Assembly: GCA_024234055.1 (NCBI GenBank)
Contig: JACKOW010000001.1
Location: 248,001 to 312,000 of the forward strand
Length of the DNA: 64,000 bases
Reading direction: 5' to 3'
DNA from: Rhodanobacteraceae bacterium
GTDB lineage: Bacteria > Pseudomonadota > Gammaproteobacteria > Xanthomonadales > SZUA-5
The notes beneath the pieces were generated by a model, which saw only the letters and a list, made by a program, of their open reading frames with translations, had not been told where the DNA came from and made no database searches. How positions within the stretch are numbered: position 1 is the stretch's first letter; each line of letters begins with the position of its first letter. The translations under genes were made by a program, and so were the position numbers. This document shows, in pieces, positions 43,400 to 51,920 of the stretch.

Positions 43400-44183
43400 T
43401 CTGGTCACCACCGCCGTCAGCCTGACCTCGCAGTGGTTCATTCGTCCCGGCTGCGAGGCCGAAGTGCACGCCGCGGTCACGCGACTGGCCTTTGACGTGC
43501 GCATGCAGGAGCCAGACACGCTGACCTACCTGGTGCACACACCCTACCTGAATCCGCCCGGCGCCGAGGCCCTGCAGTCCCTGCCGCCGACCACGCCGCA
43601 GCTGCTGTTGTTCTTCGAGGTCTACCGCAACCCGCAGGCCTTCCTGCACCACGTCAACGGTCCGCTGTTCACCCGTTTCGTCGAGGACTACGGCAGCCGC
43701 TTCGTCTCCAGCAAGAACAGTCCCTACACCACCGTGCAGTTTCTCTCGCGCCATGCTGGATTCGTGCGCGAGAGCCACGGCAGCAGTGAGCACACCGGCA
43801 ACGGCAAGTCCCGCAGCAACCAGCATCCGGCGGTAATGTTCGAAATCATCGCCAAGGATCAAGCCAGCAGCCAGAAGTTCTACAGCGATGTCTTCGGCTG
43901 GCAATACGACAGCGGTCAGGAGGGCTTCTCGTACGTACATTTTCCGGTGCGCACGCAGCCTCTGCTCGGCGGCATCGGCCAGACCAATCCACGCGTGCCC
44001 GGGTTCGAACCCGGCCACAACTTCTACCTGCTGGTCGACAAGCTCGAAACCGCGATCGCCCGCGCCATGGCCGCCGGCGGCAAGCAACACATGGCACCGG
44101 CCAGCGTCGACGGCTACCGCTTCGCCATGATCAAGGACCCGGAGGGCAATCCCATCGGCCTGATCGAACCCTTCGAGCGCTGA
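43392..44183 (+). CDS. Fusion of an antibiotic-biosynthesis-monooxygenase-like domain and a VOC (glyoxalase-like) domain
   Basis: A 263-residue protein. Residues 1-120 (SQWFIRPGCEAEVHAAVTRL; LLLFFEVYRNPQAFLHHVNG) have the ABM ferredoxin-like fold found in small monooxygenases. Residues 145-262 (VMFEIIAKDQASSQKFYSDV; GHNFYLLVDKLETAIARAMA; RFAMIKDPEGNPIGLIEPF) are a vicinal oxygen chelate domain of the kind where Glu and His bind a metal. Both domains are common, but the pairing is unusual. Substrate unknown. It is the last gene of the receptor-VTT operon, overlapping the previous gene by 8 bases. Confidence 0.78.
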   Translation: MNDLVTTAVSLTSQWFIRPGCEAEVHAAVTRLAFDVRMQEPDTLTYLVHTPYLNPPGAEALQSLPPTTPQLLLFFEVYRNPQAFLHHVNGPLFTRFVEDYGSRFVSSKNSPYTTVQFLSRHAGFVRESHGSSEHTGNGKSRSNQHPAVMFEIIAKDQASSQKFYSDVFGWQYDSGQEGFSYVHFPVRTQPLLGGIGQTNPRVPGFEPGHNFYLLVDKLETAIARAMAAGGKQHMAPASVDGYRFAMIKDPEGNPIGLIEPFER

Positions 44184-44632
44184 GGCCATGAACGCCAGCC
44201 GTCATCCCCGCGAAAGCGGGGATCCAGTCGGGTCCCCCTGGATTCCCGCCTTCGCGGGAATGACGGTTCGCCCTTTCGCAGTTTCGGGCGGCCCTGTGGT
44301 TCCTCGCGAGCCACCCTCGATGGCACGACCATGCCCACGAACGATGAGCCCCGGCGTCATTGCGACCCCGGACTTGATCCGGGGGAAGCAATCCAGGGGC
44401 GTGCGGCGATGCGCTGGATTGCTTCGTCGCTGCGCTTCTTTCCATGAACCCATCTCGCCAGCGATGGATCTGGGGTCCGCATGAGCCCAACGCCGACTTC
44501 TTTCACCTGTAGGAGCGCCCTTGTGGCGCGACTGCTGCTACGAACGTGCGGCTGGACGGTCGCGACGCGAGGTCGCTCCTACAGGCCAGCTTGTGGTTAC
44601 ACCTCCTCCCATCCCAATTCGGAGATGCCTAG
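44184..44632. repeat. Intergenic block with three inverted-repeat families
   Basis: 44200-44265 is GTCATCCCCGCGAAAGCGGG ... CCCGCCTTCGCGGGAATGAC. 44353-44445 is the CGTCATTGCGACC...GCAATCCAGG family. 44511-44582 is GTAGGAGCGCCCTTGTGGCG ... CGAGGTCGCTCCTAC. Behind them lies GGAGATGCCTAG before ATG 44633. Any promoter of the VioB-like cluster should be at 44583-44632 or inside the repeats. Confidence 0.7.
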
Positions 44633-46531
44633 ATGAGCTATCTCAACGCCTTGCGCCTGCATTTCGCCGGCCGCTTCCAGGCCAATGTATCCACGGTCAA
44701 CAACGATCCGGCGCATTTCGACAACGCCATCTTCAAGCCCAGGTACCAGAACATGCAGGGCCCGGGGATGGTGCCACCCAATGGCTGGTTCAATCCGCAG
44801 GGTGATGCCGCCTGGCGGCTGCTTGGTTGCAGCGTGACCTCGGCGTGGACACCCGCCGGCGCCGTGACTGCGAGCGATCCGGTACTCGGCTACATCGTGG
44901 CCGATTCCGACACCCTGGCGCCCGCCAAGCTGGTTGATCTGGATAGCGAGCAGCAGATGTGCTCGGAGATCTGGGGCCTGCAGGTGCGCATCGCCGATGC
45001 CACCGGCAATACCTTGCTGTGCGCCGACTACGATCCCGCCGCCTTCATGGACATCTGGGCGCGGGCCAGTTCTTCGTCGGGCGGCGACAACGTCGCTGGC
45101 GCGATGTACCAGTCGGTACTGAGCAATCTGCAGTGGGCCGATGTGTCCGGGTCTGCCTTTCTGACAGCGCTCAAGGCCGCCGCCAGTGATGGTCTGCTCT
45201 CGATCAAGTTCAACGTCGACGGCTTCAACCTCGATTACACCTCGCCCGACTTCATGACCGGACGCATTGTCGGCACCATCGGCCCGGCCAGCACCAGCGA
45301 ACCGCAGCAACTGTTGATCGGCCGGCAGTTCATGGCTGCCTCGGCGCCGTCCAACAGCTTCTTCCTGCCCCAGGGCCAGATCAATTTCTGCGCGGGCGTG
45401 CTCGATGCCGCCGCCAACTGTTTGTACCTGGATCTGGGCAATGCACTGCCCAGCACCACCGCAGGCGGCCCCATGCAGAACCTGGGCGATCTCACCCTCA
45501 GTGCCTGCAACCCGATCGCCCTGCCGGGCTTCCCCGCTGGCACCACCACGGCCCTGGGGACGATCGCAGCCTCCGGCACCAGCGGCTACGCCACCGATGC
45601 CGACTGGTACACGCGCACCGCGGGCGTGGTCGTACTGCCATTGACTACCGCGCAAGTGCAGTTGGCCGCCACTTCCCAGTTGCTGCTGACCGGCGCCTCA
45701 GGCGCGATGATCAGCGAGTGGAGCAATGGCCTCTGGGTGCGCGCCGATCGCTTCGTCTATCGCATGAGTCCGGGCGACAGTGTCGACATCCCGGTCTATG
45801 CCACGCAGTTTGGTCAGCCCCTGCCGGGCGCATCGATCAGCTTCACGCTCGATCCCAGCCAATTGCAACCCGGCAGCGGTTTTCCCTATGTCGCGCCCAG
45901 CCCGCCGGTAGCCACACCGACCAGCGCGCTGGCCTTCAACGCCACGGCAAGCACCGACAACAACGGCAAGGCCGTGCTGACATTGGCCGTGACCGATCCC
46001 GGCACCCCACGCTATTTCAACAACGGGCTGGACTACGGCATCGACGGCCAGGTCTACGGCATCCGCCCGGCCTTCACCAACGCGTCGCAGAATGTCGGTC
46101 CGATCAACGAGTTGAACTTCATCAGTCTGCTGCTGTGGAGTGGCTTCACACCGGCCGATCCCATCACCTGGACCGATCTGCAGCCGATCTTCCAGCAGTA
46201 CGCCAATCTCTATCCGGTGATGAATCGCTTCCTGAATCTGGCCGACTACGATTCGGTGGTCGCCAACGCCCACCTGCTGTTGCTGGCCTTCGGGCTCGAT
46301 CCGGCCAATCCCAACGCCATGCCGGTCACCCGCGATCTGTCGCCGGCCAAGCGTAAGGCCATCCTGGCCTGGCTCAAGAATCCGCTGCCCGGTGCAGTGG
46401 CGCCTTCCACCCGCAAGGCGGCACCGCCCTCAGCCGAAGCCCTGGCGTCGGGCCCGCCACCCCAGCAAGGCGGAAAAGTCGCCGCCCGCGCTCGCCGACT
46501 GGTGCTGCAAAGCCAAGGAGAATCCCGATGA
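44633..46531 (+). CDS. VioB/RebD-like N-terminal-domain protein
   Basis: This 632-residue protein has no obvious signal peptide. It opens YLNALRLHFAGRFQANVSTV, which resembles the first residues of VioB and RebD (iminophenyl-pyruvate dimer synthases of violacein and rebeccamycin synthesis), where a long N-terminal domain of unclear function precedes a ferritin-like catalytic domain. Other shared features are GWFNPQGDAAWRLLGCSVT and, near the C-terminus, NLYPVMNRFLNLADYDSVVA and MPVTRDLSPAKRKAILAWL. The next gene encodes just the ferritin-like half and overlaps by 4 bases (ATGA). Together they equal a VioB cut in two (632 + 349 residues versus about 1000). Confidence 0.7.
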   Translation: MSYLNALRLHFAGRFQANVSTVNNDPAHFDNAIFKPRYQNMQGPGMVPPNGWFNPQGDAAWRLLGCSVTSAWTPAGAVTASDPVLGYIVADSDTLAPAKLVDLDSEQQMCSEIWGLQVRIADATGNTLLCADYDPAAFMDIWARASSSSGGDNVAGAMYQSVLSNLQWADVSGSAFLTALKAAASDGLLSIKFNVDGFNLDYTSPDFMTGRIVGTIGPASTSEPQQLLIGRQFMAASAPSNSFFLPQGQINFCAGVLDAAANCLYLDLGNALPSTTAGGPMQNLGDLTLSACNPIALPGFPAGTTTALGTIAASGTSGYATDADWYTRTAGVVVLPLTTAQVQLAATSQLLLTGASGAMISEWSNGLWVRADRFVYRMSPGDSVDIPVYATQFGQPLPGASISFTLDPSQLQPGSGFPYVAPSPPVATPTSALAFNATASTDNNGKAVLTLAVTDPGTPRYFNNGLDYGIDGQVYGIRPAFTNASQNVGPINELNFISLLLWSGFTPADPITWTDLQPIFQQYANLYPVMNRFLNLADYDSVVANAHLLLLAFGLDPANPNAMPVTRDLSPAKRKAILAWLKNPLPGAVAPSTRKAAPPSAEALASGPPPQQGGKVAARARRLVLQSQGESR

Positions 46532-47577
46532 TCCGCCTGCAACGCTCAATGCTGGAAGGGCTGACCGGCCCGGCCATCACCCCGCAAACCGTCTGTGCCT
46601 CGCTGCAGCAGGCCATCGAACTGGAGCACGCCACGATACCGCCGTACCTGTACGCGCTGTATTCGCTCGATACCGCCAAGAACGCGGCCATCGCCCAGAT
46701 CATCCAGTCGGTGGTGCTCGAAGAAATGCTGCACATGACCCTGTCGTCGAATGTCATGAACGCCCTCGGCGGCTCTCCCGACATCGACAAACCGGGCTTC
46801 GTCCCGACCTACCCGGGCCCGCTGCCGGGCGGTGTGGAGGCTGATCTCACGGTCAACCTGGCCCCGTTTTCCATGACCCAGTTGCAGACTTTCCTGCAGA
46901 TCGAGAGTCCGGCCGACCCGCTGGTGTACAAATCAACGGCCATGGCCGAGATGGTCAGCAAGACCATCACCATCGGCGAGTTCTACACCGCGATCTCCGA
47001 TGCCATCGGCCAGCTTGGAGACAGCGCTTTCGTCGATCCGCCGCGCAACCAGATCGGCCCGGAGATCATGCCCGGCGCCATCGTCGTCACCGATGTCGCC
47101 AGCGCCCAGCAAGCCATCTCCGTGATCATCGAGCAGGGCGAAGGCACCAGCACCTCGCCCGAAGATGGCGATGGCGAAGTGGCCCATTACTACCGCTTCA
47201 TGCAGATCCAGAAAGGCCATCTGCTGGTGCCGGTGCCGGGGTCCAATCCACCCACCTATGCCTACACCGGCGCGCCCGTACCCTTTGACCCCACCGGGGT
47301 GTATGCCGTGCCCACCAATCCCGGCGTGCCGCCCGGCTATCCCATCGGCAGCGCCCAGGCCTTTGCCAACGACAACTTCAACTACACCTACGCCAGCCTG
47401 CTGATCTCGCTGCACGCCATGTTCAACGGTGACAACAGCCAGCAGCAGTTCAACCAGGCCATCGGCGTGATGATGTCGCTCAAGGGCCAGGCCAAGGCGA
47501 TGATGGCCGGCATCCCCAATCCCGCCGTACTCACCGGCCCCAGCTTCCAGTTCCAGCCGGTCAATCCGCCCAGCTGA
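46528..47577 (+). CDS. Ferritin-like iminophenyl-pyruvate dimer synthase-type protein (VioB/RebD C-terminal half)
   Basis: A 349-residue protein of the ferritin-like family that includes the catalytic part of VioB and RebD, which joins two oxidised aromatic amino-acid imines. Shared motifs are AIELEHATIPPYLYALYSLD with iron ligand Glu33, and VVLEEMLHMTLSSNVMNALG with EExxH at 65-69. The APFSMTQLQTFLQIE and GEFYTAISDAI segments also match. Later there is HYYRFMQIQKGHLLVP, probably carrying the last His ligand. It needs the preceding protein as partner, judging by the gene overlap. No vioA, vioC, vioD or vioE homologue is present, so the product is not violacein. Confidence 0.75.
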   Translation: MIRLQRSMLEGLTGPAITPQTVCASLQQAIELEHATIPPYLYALYSLDTAKNAAIAQIIQSVVLEEMLHMTLSSNVMNALGGSPDIDKPGFVPTYPGPLPGGVEADLTVNLAPFSMTQLQTFLQIESPADPLVYKSTAMAEMVSKTITIGEFYTAISDAIGQLGDSAFVDPPRNQIGPEIMPGAIVVTDVASAQQAISVIIEQGEGTSTSPEDGDGEVAHYYRFMQIQKGHLLVPVPGSNPPTYAYTGAPVPFDPTGVYAVPTNPGVPPGYPIGSAQAFANDNFNYTYASLLISLHAMFNGDNSQQQFNQAIGVMMSLKGQAKAMMAGIPNPAVLTGPSFQFQPVNPPS

Positions 47578-48076
47578 CCGGGTCTCTCGTCGTAGCCCGG
47601 TGTGGCGCGCAGCGGCTCACCGGGGCTCTTCCGCATCACCGCCCGACAAAGCTGCCGCGGCCAAGGCCTGTGGGAGCGGCTTCAGCCGCGACAGCATCTC
47701 GCGGATTGAAGGGGCAGGGGGCAGGGGTCCAACCTCGACGCATGATCTGACCGTGCCGCAACGTGGGTCCCCCGCCCCCTGCCCCCTGTTTGATGCGCGA
47801 ACAAACGCACCGCCAGGGGCGACCGGGACTCCCACAGAGAGCCACAGCCAATCGCGGCTGAAGCCGCTCCCACAGCGCGCCGCAGCCAATCGCGGCTGAA
47901 ACCGCTCCCACAGGCAACACGACACTTCACCCCCAGGGTGCGAGTTTTTCCGCCTTCGCGACATATAGGAGAGATACCGGGCCGTCATCGCCGGTCTGGG
48001 GCGTGTTCGATGTCGCAGAGTCGAGCACCCGCTTCGTGCTGTCCTGTCGGCTGTGCAGACTCACAGGAGACCCGTC
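47578..48076. repeat. Intergenic repeats inside the VioB-like cluster
   Basis: 47667-47692 and 47851-47912 have three REP-like elements. 47700-47840 is the inverted partner of 27913-28045, with GGGGGCAGGGG and CCCCCTGCCCCC at its edges. 47930-48070 has no repeat and ends in CAGGAGA before the next start, so it may hold a promoter. Confidence 0.65.
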
Positions 48077-49405
48077 ATGGCCATCGTCATCCTTCACGGC
48101 TGGAGCGACAACTTCGCCTCCTTCAAGGACATCAAGGCGATCATCGCCGCGGGCATGCCGGCGCCGCCGGTGGACATCCATCTGGCCGACTGGTTGTCAC
48201 TGCAAGACGACGTGACCATGACCGATCTGGCCGAAGCCATGCAGCAGGCATGGATGGCCAACGGCCTGTCGACCACCCCGCATGCGCACGATGTGGTGGT
48301 CCACAGCACCGGCGCGCTGGTGGTGCGCGAATGGATGACCCGCTATTTCACGCCAGACACCGTGCCCGTCAAGCGTTTCGTCATGCTGGCGCCGGCCAAC
48401 TTCGGCTCGGGTCTGGCACACAAGGGTCAGAGTTTCATCGGTCGCGCGGTCAAGGGCTGGAACACCGGCTTCCAGACCGGCACCCAGCTGCTGCGCAATC
48501 TGGAACTGGCCTCGCCGTACACCGCCACCCTGGCCGATCGCGATCTGTTCAATTCCAACGCGCGCTGGTACGGCAGCGGCAAGGTGCTGGCCACCGTGCT
48601 GGTGGGCGACACCGGCTACGACGGCATTCGCGCCATCGCCAATGAAGACGGTTCCGATGGCACCGTGCGCATCAGCACCGCCAACCTCAGCGCGTTGCGG
48701 GTAGATGTGCAACTCGGCAGTCAACCGGGGCAGGTCGCCAGCGTCAGTTCGCAGGCGGTGAATGGCGACATCGCCTTCGGGGTGCTCGCCGGCCATACCC
48801 ACGGTTCCATCGTCGACAAGGGTTCCTCCGGCAAGTACCAGCTGCGCGATCGCCTGCTGCTCGATGCACTGCAGATCACCGATCTCGACTATCCCGCGGC
48901 AGTCGGCGGTGCATTCCGCTGGCAGCAGCGCCTGAATGCCGAGGCCGATCCAGCCCGGGCCGACGATCAGCTGCAGAACACCGTGGTCTATCTCAGCGAT
49001 CACCTTGGCCACGAAGTGCCGGATTATTTCTTCGAGTTCTATCGCGACCCGCTCAAGAACGACAAGGCCAACCGACGATTCGAGCAGGATTTCTACAAGC
49101 GGGTGGTCACCGACGTCCACGTCTACGGCCCTAACAAGGCCTGGCGCGCGCTGTACATGGACATCAAGGCTCTGCGTGCCCTGCAGGCGCAGATTCCGCA
49201 GCTCTACATCAGCGTGTCCGCCACGCCCGAGTACAGCCAGTCGAAGAAGCAGCCGGTCGGTTATCTCGGCAGCGCCATGGATTCGACCGGCGAGCTGGTC
49301 ATTCCCAACGCCCGGCTCGATCACTACTTCGCCCCCCACCGCACCGTGCTCATCCGCGCCGTGATCCCGCGCTACCAGCACAGCAGCATCTTTGAACTCA
49401 AATGA
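48077..49405 (+). CDS. Alpha/beta hydrolase (lipase/esterase-like)
   Basis: This 442-residue hydrolase begins MAIVILHGWSDNFASFKDIK, where HGWSD supplies the oxyanion loop. The nucleophile elbow is VVVHSTGALVVREW with Ser77; the usual leading Gly of GxSxG is replaced by Val-His. Candidate acid and base residues are in NSNARWYGSGK...VGDTGYDG and AGHTHGSIVD. No signal peptide, so cytoplasmic unless exported by another route. The C-terminal 150 residues form an extra beta-rich domain (YFFEFYRDPLKNDKANRRFE; LYISVSATPEYSQ) I cannot name. ATG 48077 follows CAGGAGA. It is followed 13 bases later by the lipoprotein gene. Confidence 0.7.
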   Translation: MAIVILHGWSDNFASFKDIKAIIAAGMPAPPVDIHLADWLSLQDDVTMTDLAEAMQQAWMANGLSTTPHAHDVVVHSTGALVVREWMTRYFTPDTVPVKRFVMLAPANFGSGLAHKGQSFIGRAVKGWNTGFQTGTQLLRNLELASPYTATLADRDLFNSNARWYGSGKVLATVLVGDTGYDGIRAIANEDGSDGTVRISTANLSALRVDVQLGSQPGQVASVSSQAVNGDIAFGVLAGHTHGSIVDKGSSGKYQLRDRLLLDALQITDLDYPAAVGGAFRWQQRLNAEADPARADDQLQNTVVYLSDHLGHEVPDYFFEFYRDPLKNDKANRRFEQDFYKRVVTDVHVYGPNKAWRALYMDIKALRALQAQIPQLYISVSATPEYSQSKKQPVGYLGSAMDSTGELVIPNARLDHYFAPHRTVLIRAVIPRYQHSSIFELK

Positions 49406-49418
49406 CCGGAGAGCCCAG

Positions 49419-51170
49419 ATGACCAATGACAGCCCAGCCGCCGCAACTCCGGATCGCCCAGCCCGCCGGGATCGCCCCTGGGATCGCCGAGTTGCACTCG
49501 GCGCTCTTGCTCTTTCTCTGCTGCTGCTCAGCGCCTGCAGCCAACAAGCCCCATCACCGCCCCCAACCAGCGCAGAGACGACAAGCCCGGCCCCGGCGCC
49601 CTACGTCCCCCAGCCCGTCTACTGCGCCGACCCCAGCGTCAGCACCCTCTGCGCCACCATCCCGTCCACCATCGGTCCCGACCCCGGCCTGAACTCCGGT
49701 TTCGGTTACGCCGGTCTCAGCAACTTCGTCAACAGTGCCGCCGAGGACGTGCAAACGCCCTTCGACAACATGTCCTGGCAGATGTTCGTGGCCCTCAACT
49801 GGCAGGCCAACCAGAGCGGCAGCGATGCCCGCACCGGCCTGTCCGGCGCCGGCACCACCGTGTGGCAAACCTGGGCGCGCCCCGAGGACGTCTTCGGCGG
49901 ACCGGTCGGCGAATGCCCCAATCCGAACAATCTGCCGCGCTTCAACGTGATCGCCAAATCCGGCGCTCAGGGTTCGCGCGACGAAGAGTTCATCCAGGCC
50001 ACCGGCCAGCCGCTGATCGACGTCAAGGGCAACTGGACGCTGTTCGAGCGTCGCCTCAATTCGGTGGAACAGGATTACCTGGAAAGCAAGGGGCTCAACA
50101 CCTACGCCGGGCAGCAGACCTTCATCCAGGCCGGCAACAGCGTGCTGTTCCCACCCGGCGACACCAGCAAGACCAACGGCGCCCCCGGCGCGATGGAGCT
50201 CAAGGCCGCGTGGCGCATCATCAGTCCGGCCGACGAGGCCCGCTATTTCCACACGAAGGGCCTGATCGACGTGCAGGGCGCCTATGTGCGCGATGGCAAA
50301 CCGTTGTGCGCCGAAGTCACCCTCGGCCTGGTCGGCCTTCATCTCATTCAGGCCAATGCCGAGCAGCACAATCTGCTGCCGCAATTCATCTGGGCCAGCT
50401 TCGAGCATCAGGACAACGCGCCCTTCGCCGCCGCCGCCTGCGATGCCACCGACGCCAAGTGCTACAAGACCATTCCCAACAGCCTGTGCCCGGCGCCCAA
50501 TGCCGGTGACTTCTCCTTCAGCCGCACCGCCTGCGACAGCGTCACCACCAACAGTCCGCCGGTGCTGGCCAAGGGCGACACCGCCTTCATCTGGGAGCGC
50601 CAGCAGCCCTACGCCCAAGCCTATCTGACCACCACCGCCAGCGGCGATCAATGCGGCACCCAGGTGGCCCGCTGCTGGAACGTCTATCACCTCACCCAGC
50701 AGCTCAACACCGCCTGGCGCGCCCAGCTCAAGGCCATCGATTCGGTGTTCGCCAACTACTACCTGATCGGCACCAACTGGGGCGGAAACGTCGAGCCCGA
50801 CGGCACCCAGCCCACCAACGGTTCGGTGCCCACCTTCATGGTCAACAGCACGTTGGAGACCTTCATCCAGTCCAGCCTGGAAGCCAGCAACTGCGTCGAT
50901 TGCCACAAGGGCGCCAATCTGGCCTACACCGAAACCGACAACAGCACCAAGCCCCCCACCGTCAAACACTTCAGCGCCAACTTCAGCTTCCTGCCGGGTT
51001 TGGCAAAGCAACAGAGCTGCGCCGACGTCACCGCCGGACCCATCTACAGCAACCAGCAAGCCCAGAAGGTCTGCCCCCAGATCTGCAGCGCCAAGAGCGA
51101 AAGCTGGAACGGGCAATGGACCACCACCCAGTTCGGCGTGATGTCGGTGTGCGGCTGTTGCAGTGGATAG
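49419..51170 (+). CDS. Lipoprotein with one haem-c site and a C-terminal MVL-type lectin domain
   Basis: A 583-residue lipoprotein: LALSLLLLSAC gives a lipobox with Cys40. The central part (SWQMFVALNWQANQSGSDAR; WRIISPADEARYFHTKGLID) is an unnamed domain with many Trp, in cytochrome-containing proteins of unknown role. CVDCH at 492-496 can bind one haem c. The last 50 residues (TAGPIYSNQQAQKVCPQI; WNGQWTTTQFGVMSVCGC) match the repeat of mannan-binding lectin MVL from Microcystis, with four Cys added. The protein could anchor a redox function to glycans at the cell surface or periplasm. I know of no characterised protein with this fusion. Confidence 0.75.
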   Translation: MTNDSPAAATPDRPARRDRPWDRRVALGALALSLLLLSACSQQAPSPPPTSAETTSPAPAPYVPQPVYCADPSVSTLCATIPSTIGPDPGLNSGFGYAGLSNFVNSAAEDVQTPFDNMSWQMFVALNWQANQSGSDARTGLSGAGTTVWQTWARPEDVFGGPVGECPNPNNLPRFNVIAKSGAQGSRDEEFIQATGQPLIDVKGNWTLFERRLNSVEQDYLESKGLNTYAGQQTFIQAGNSVLFPPGDTSKTNGAPGAMELKAAWRIISPADEARYFHTKGLIDVQGAYVRDGKPLCAEVTLGLVGLHLIQANAEQHNLLPQFIWASFEHQDNAPFAAAACDATDAKCYKTIPNSLCPAPNAGDFSFSRTACDSVTTNSPPVLAKGDTAFIWERQQPYAQAYLTTTASGDQCGTQVARCWNVYHLTQQLNTAWRAQLKAIDSVFANYYLIGTNWGGNVEPDGTQPTNGSVPTFMVNSTLETFIQSSLEASNCVDCHKGANLAYTETDNSTKPPTVKHFSANFSFLPGLAKQQSCADVTAGPIYSNQQAQKVCPQICSAKSESWNGQWTTTQFGVMSVCGCCSG

Positions 51171-51920
51171 CGCACAGGCAATGGGCGCGTACACAGATTC
51201 GGTCCGCGCCCGCTCTACTGTGGGAGCGGCCTCTGGCCGCGATCGCTCGCGGCCTTGGCGCGATGGGGTAGGCCGGGTCCTTCGCGTCGAGGTCTGCCAT
51301 TGGCGCCCCAGAGTCGATACGCGAGGCGCCCGGCGCTCGGCTGCCGATAGAGCCGCGGCCGCCGGCGCGATCAACTCAGAGTCTCTGTCCACACAACTCG
51401 CGCGCCGGAGCCGCGCTACGGCGGAACGCACTTGCCGCGCCGCCCAGGCAACGCGCAACCGCCCCAAAGAGGGCCGCGCGCCTGCGCGGCCGCATTTGAT
51501 CTCCGGCGTCGATCACCCGCTGCCTTGGCGCGATGGGGTAGGCCGGGTCCTTCGCGTCGAAGTCCTCCATTGGCGCCCCAGGGTCGATACGCGAGGCGCC
51601 CGGCGCTCGGCTGACGATAGAGCTGCGGCCGCCGGCGCGATCAACTCAGAGTCTCTGTCCACACAACTCGCGCGCCGGAGCCGCGCTACGGCGGAACGCA
51701 CTTTCCGAGCCGCCCAGGCAACGCGCAACCGCCCCAAGGAGGGCCGCGCGCCTGCGCGGCCGCTCTTGCTCTGCTCAAACCACAAGAGCGGCGCCGCAGC
51801 GCGGCGCCCTCCACATCACCCGCCCGCAACCCGTGCCATCCCCGTAGGCCGGAACCGCCAAAGGCGATTCCACCAACCAACCCGCCCCTAAACACCACCC
51901 GCCCACAGGCTCCCTACCCC
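51171..51920. repeat. Intergenic region containing a 241-base direct duplication
   Basis: No credible gene is present; open frames across it are shadows of the duplication. 51253-51493 is repeated at 51523-51763 with few differences, period 270 bases. Each unit starts CCTTGGCGCGATGGGGTAGG and ends with the GCGCGCCTGCGCGGCCGC element. A REP-like TGTGGGAGCGGCCTCTGGCC lies at 51221-51240. 51764-51920 shows a CGGCGCCGCAGCGCGGCGCC palindrome (51790-51809) and then the upstream region of the next gene. Confidence 0.8.

Noticed and set aside
43990..44020. tRNA T-arm-like sequence CCGGGTTCGAACCCGG
   Set aside because: It lies inside the VOC domain (codes VPGFEPGH), and no acceptor, D or anticodon arms fit around it.
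51163..51891. 242-codon open frame over the 51 kb duplication
   Set aside because: Its peptide is just the direct repeat read twice, Arg/Ala-rich, with no ribosome site.
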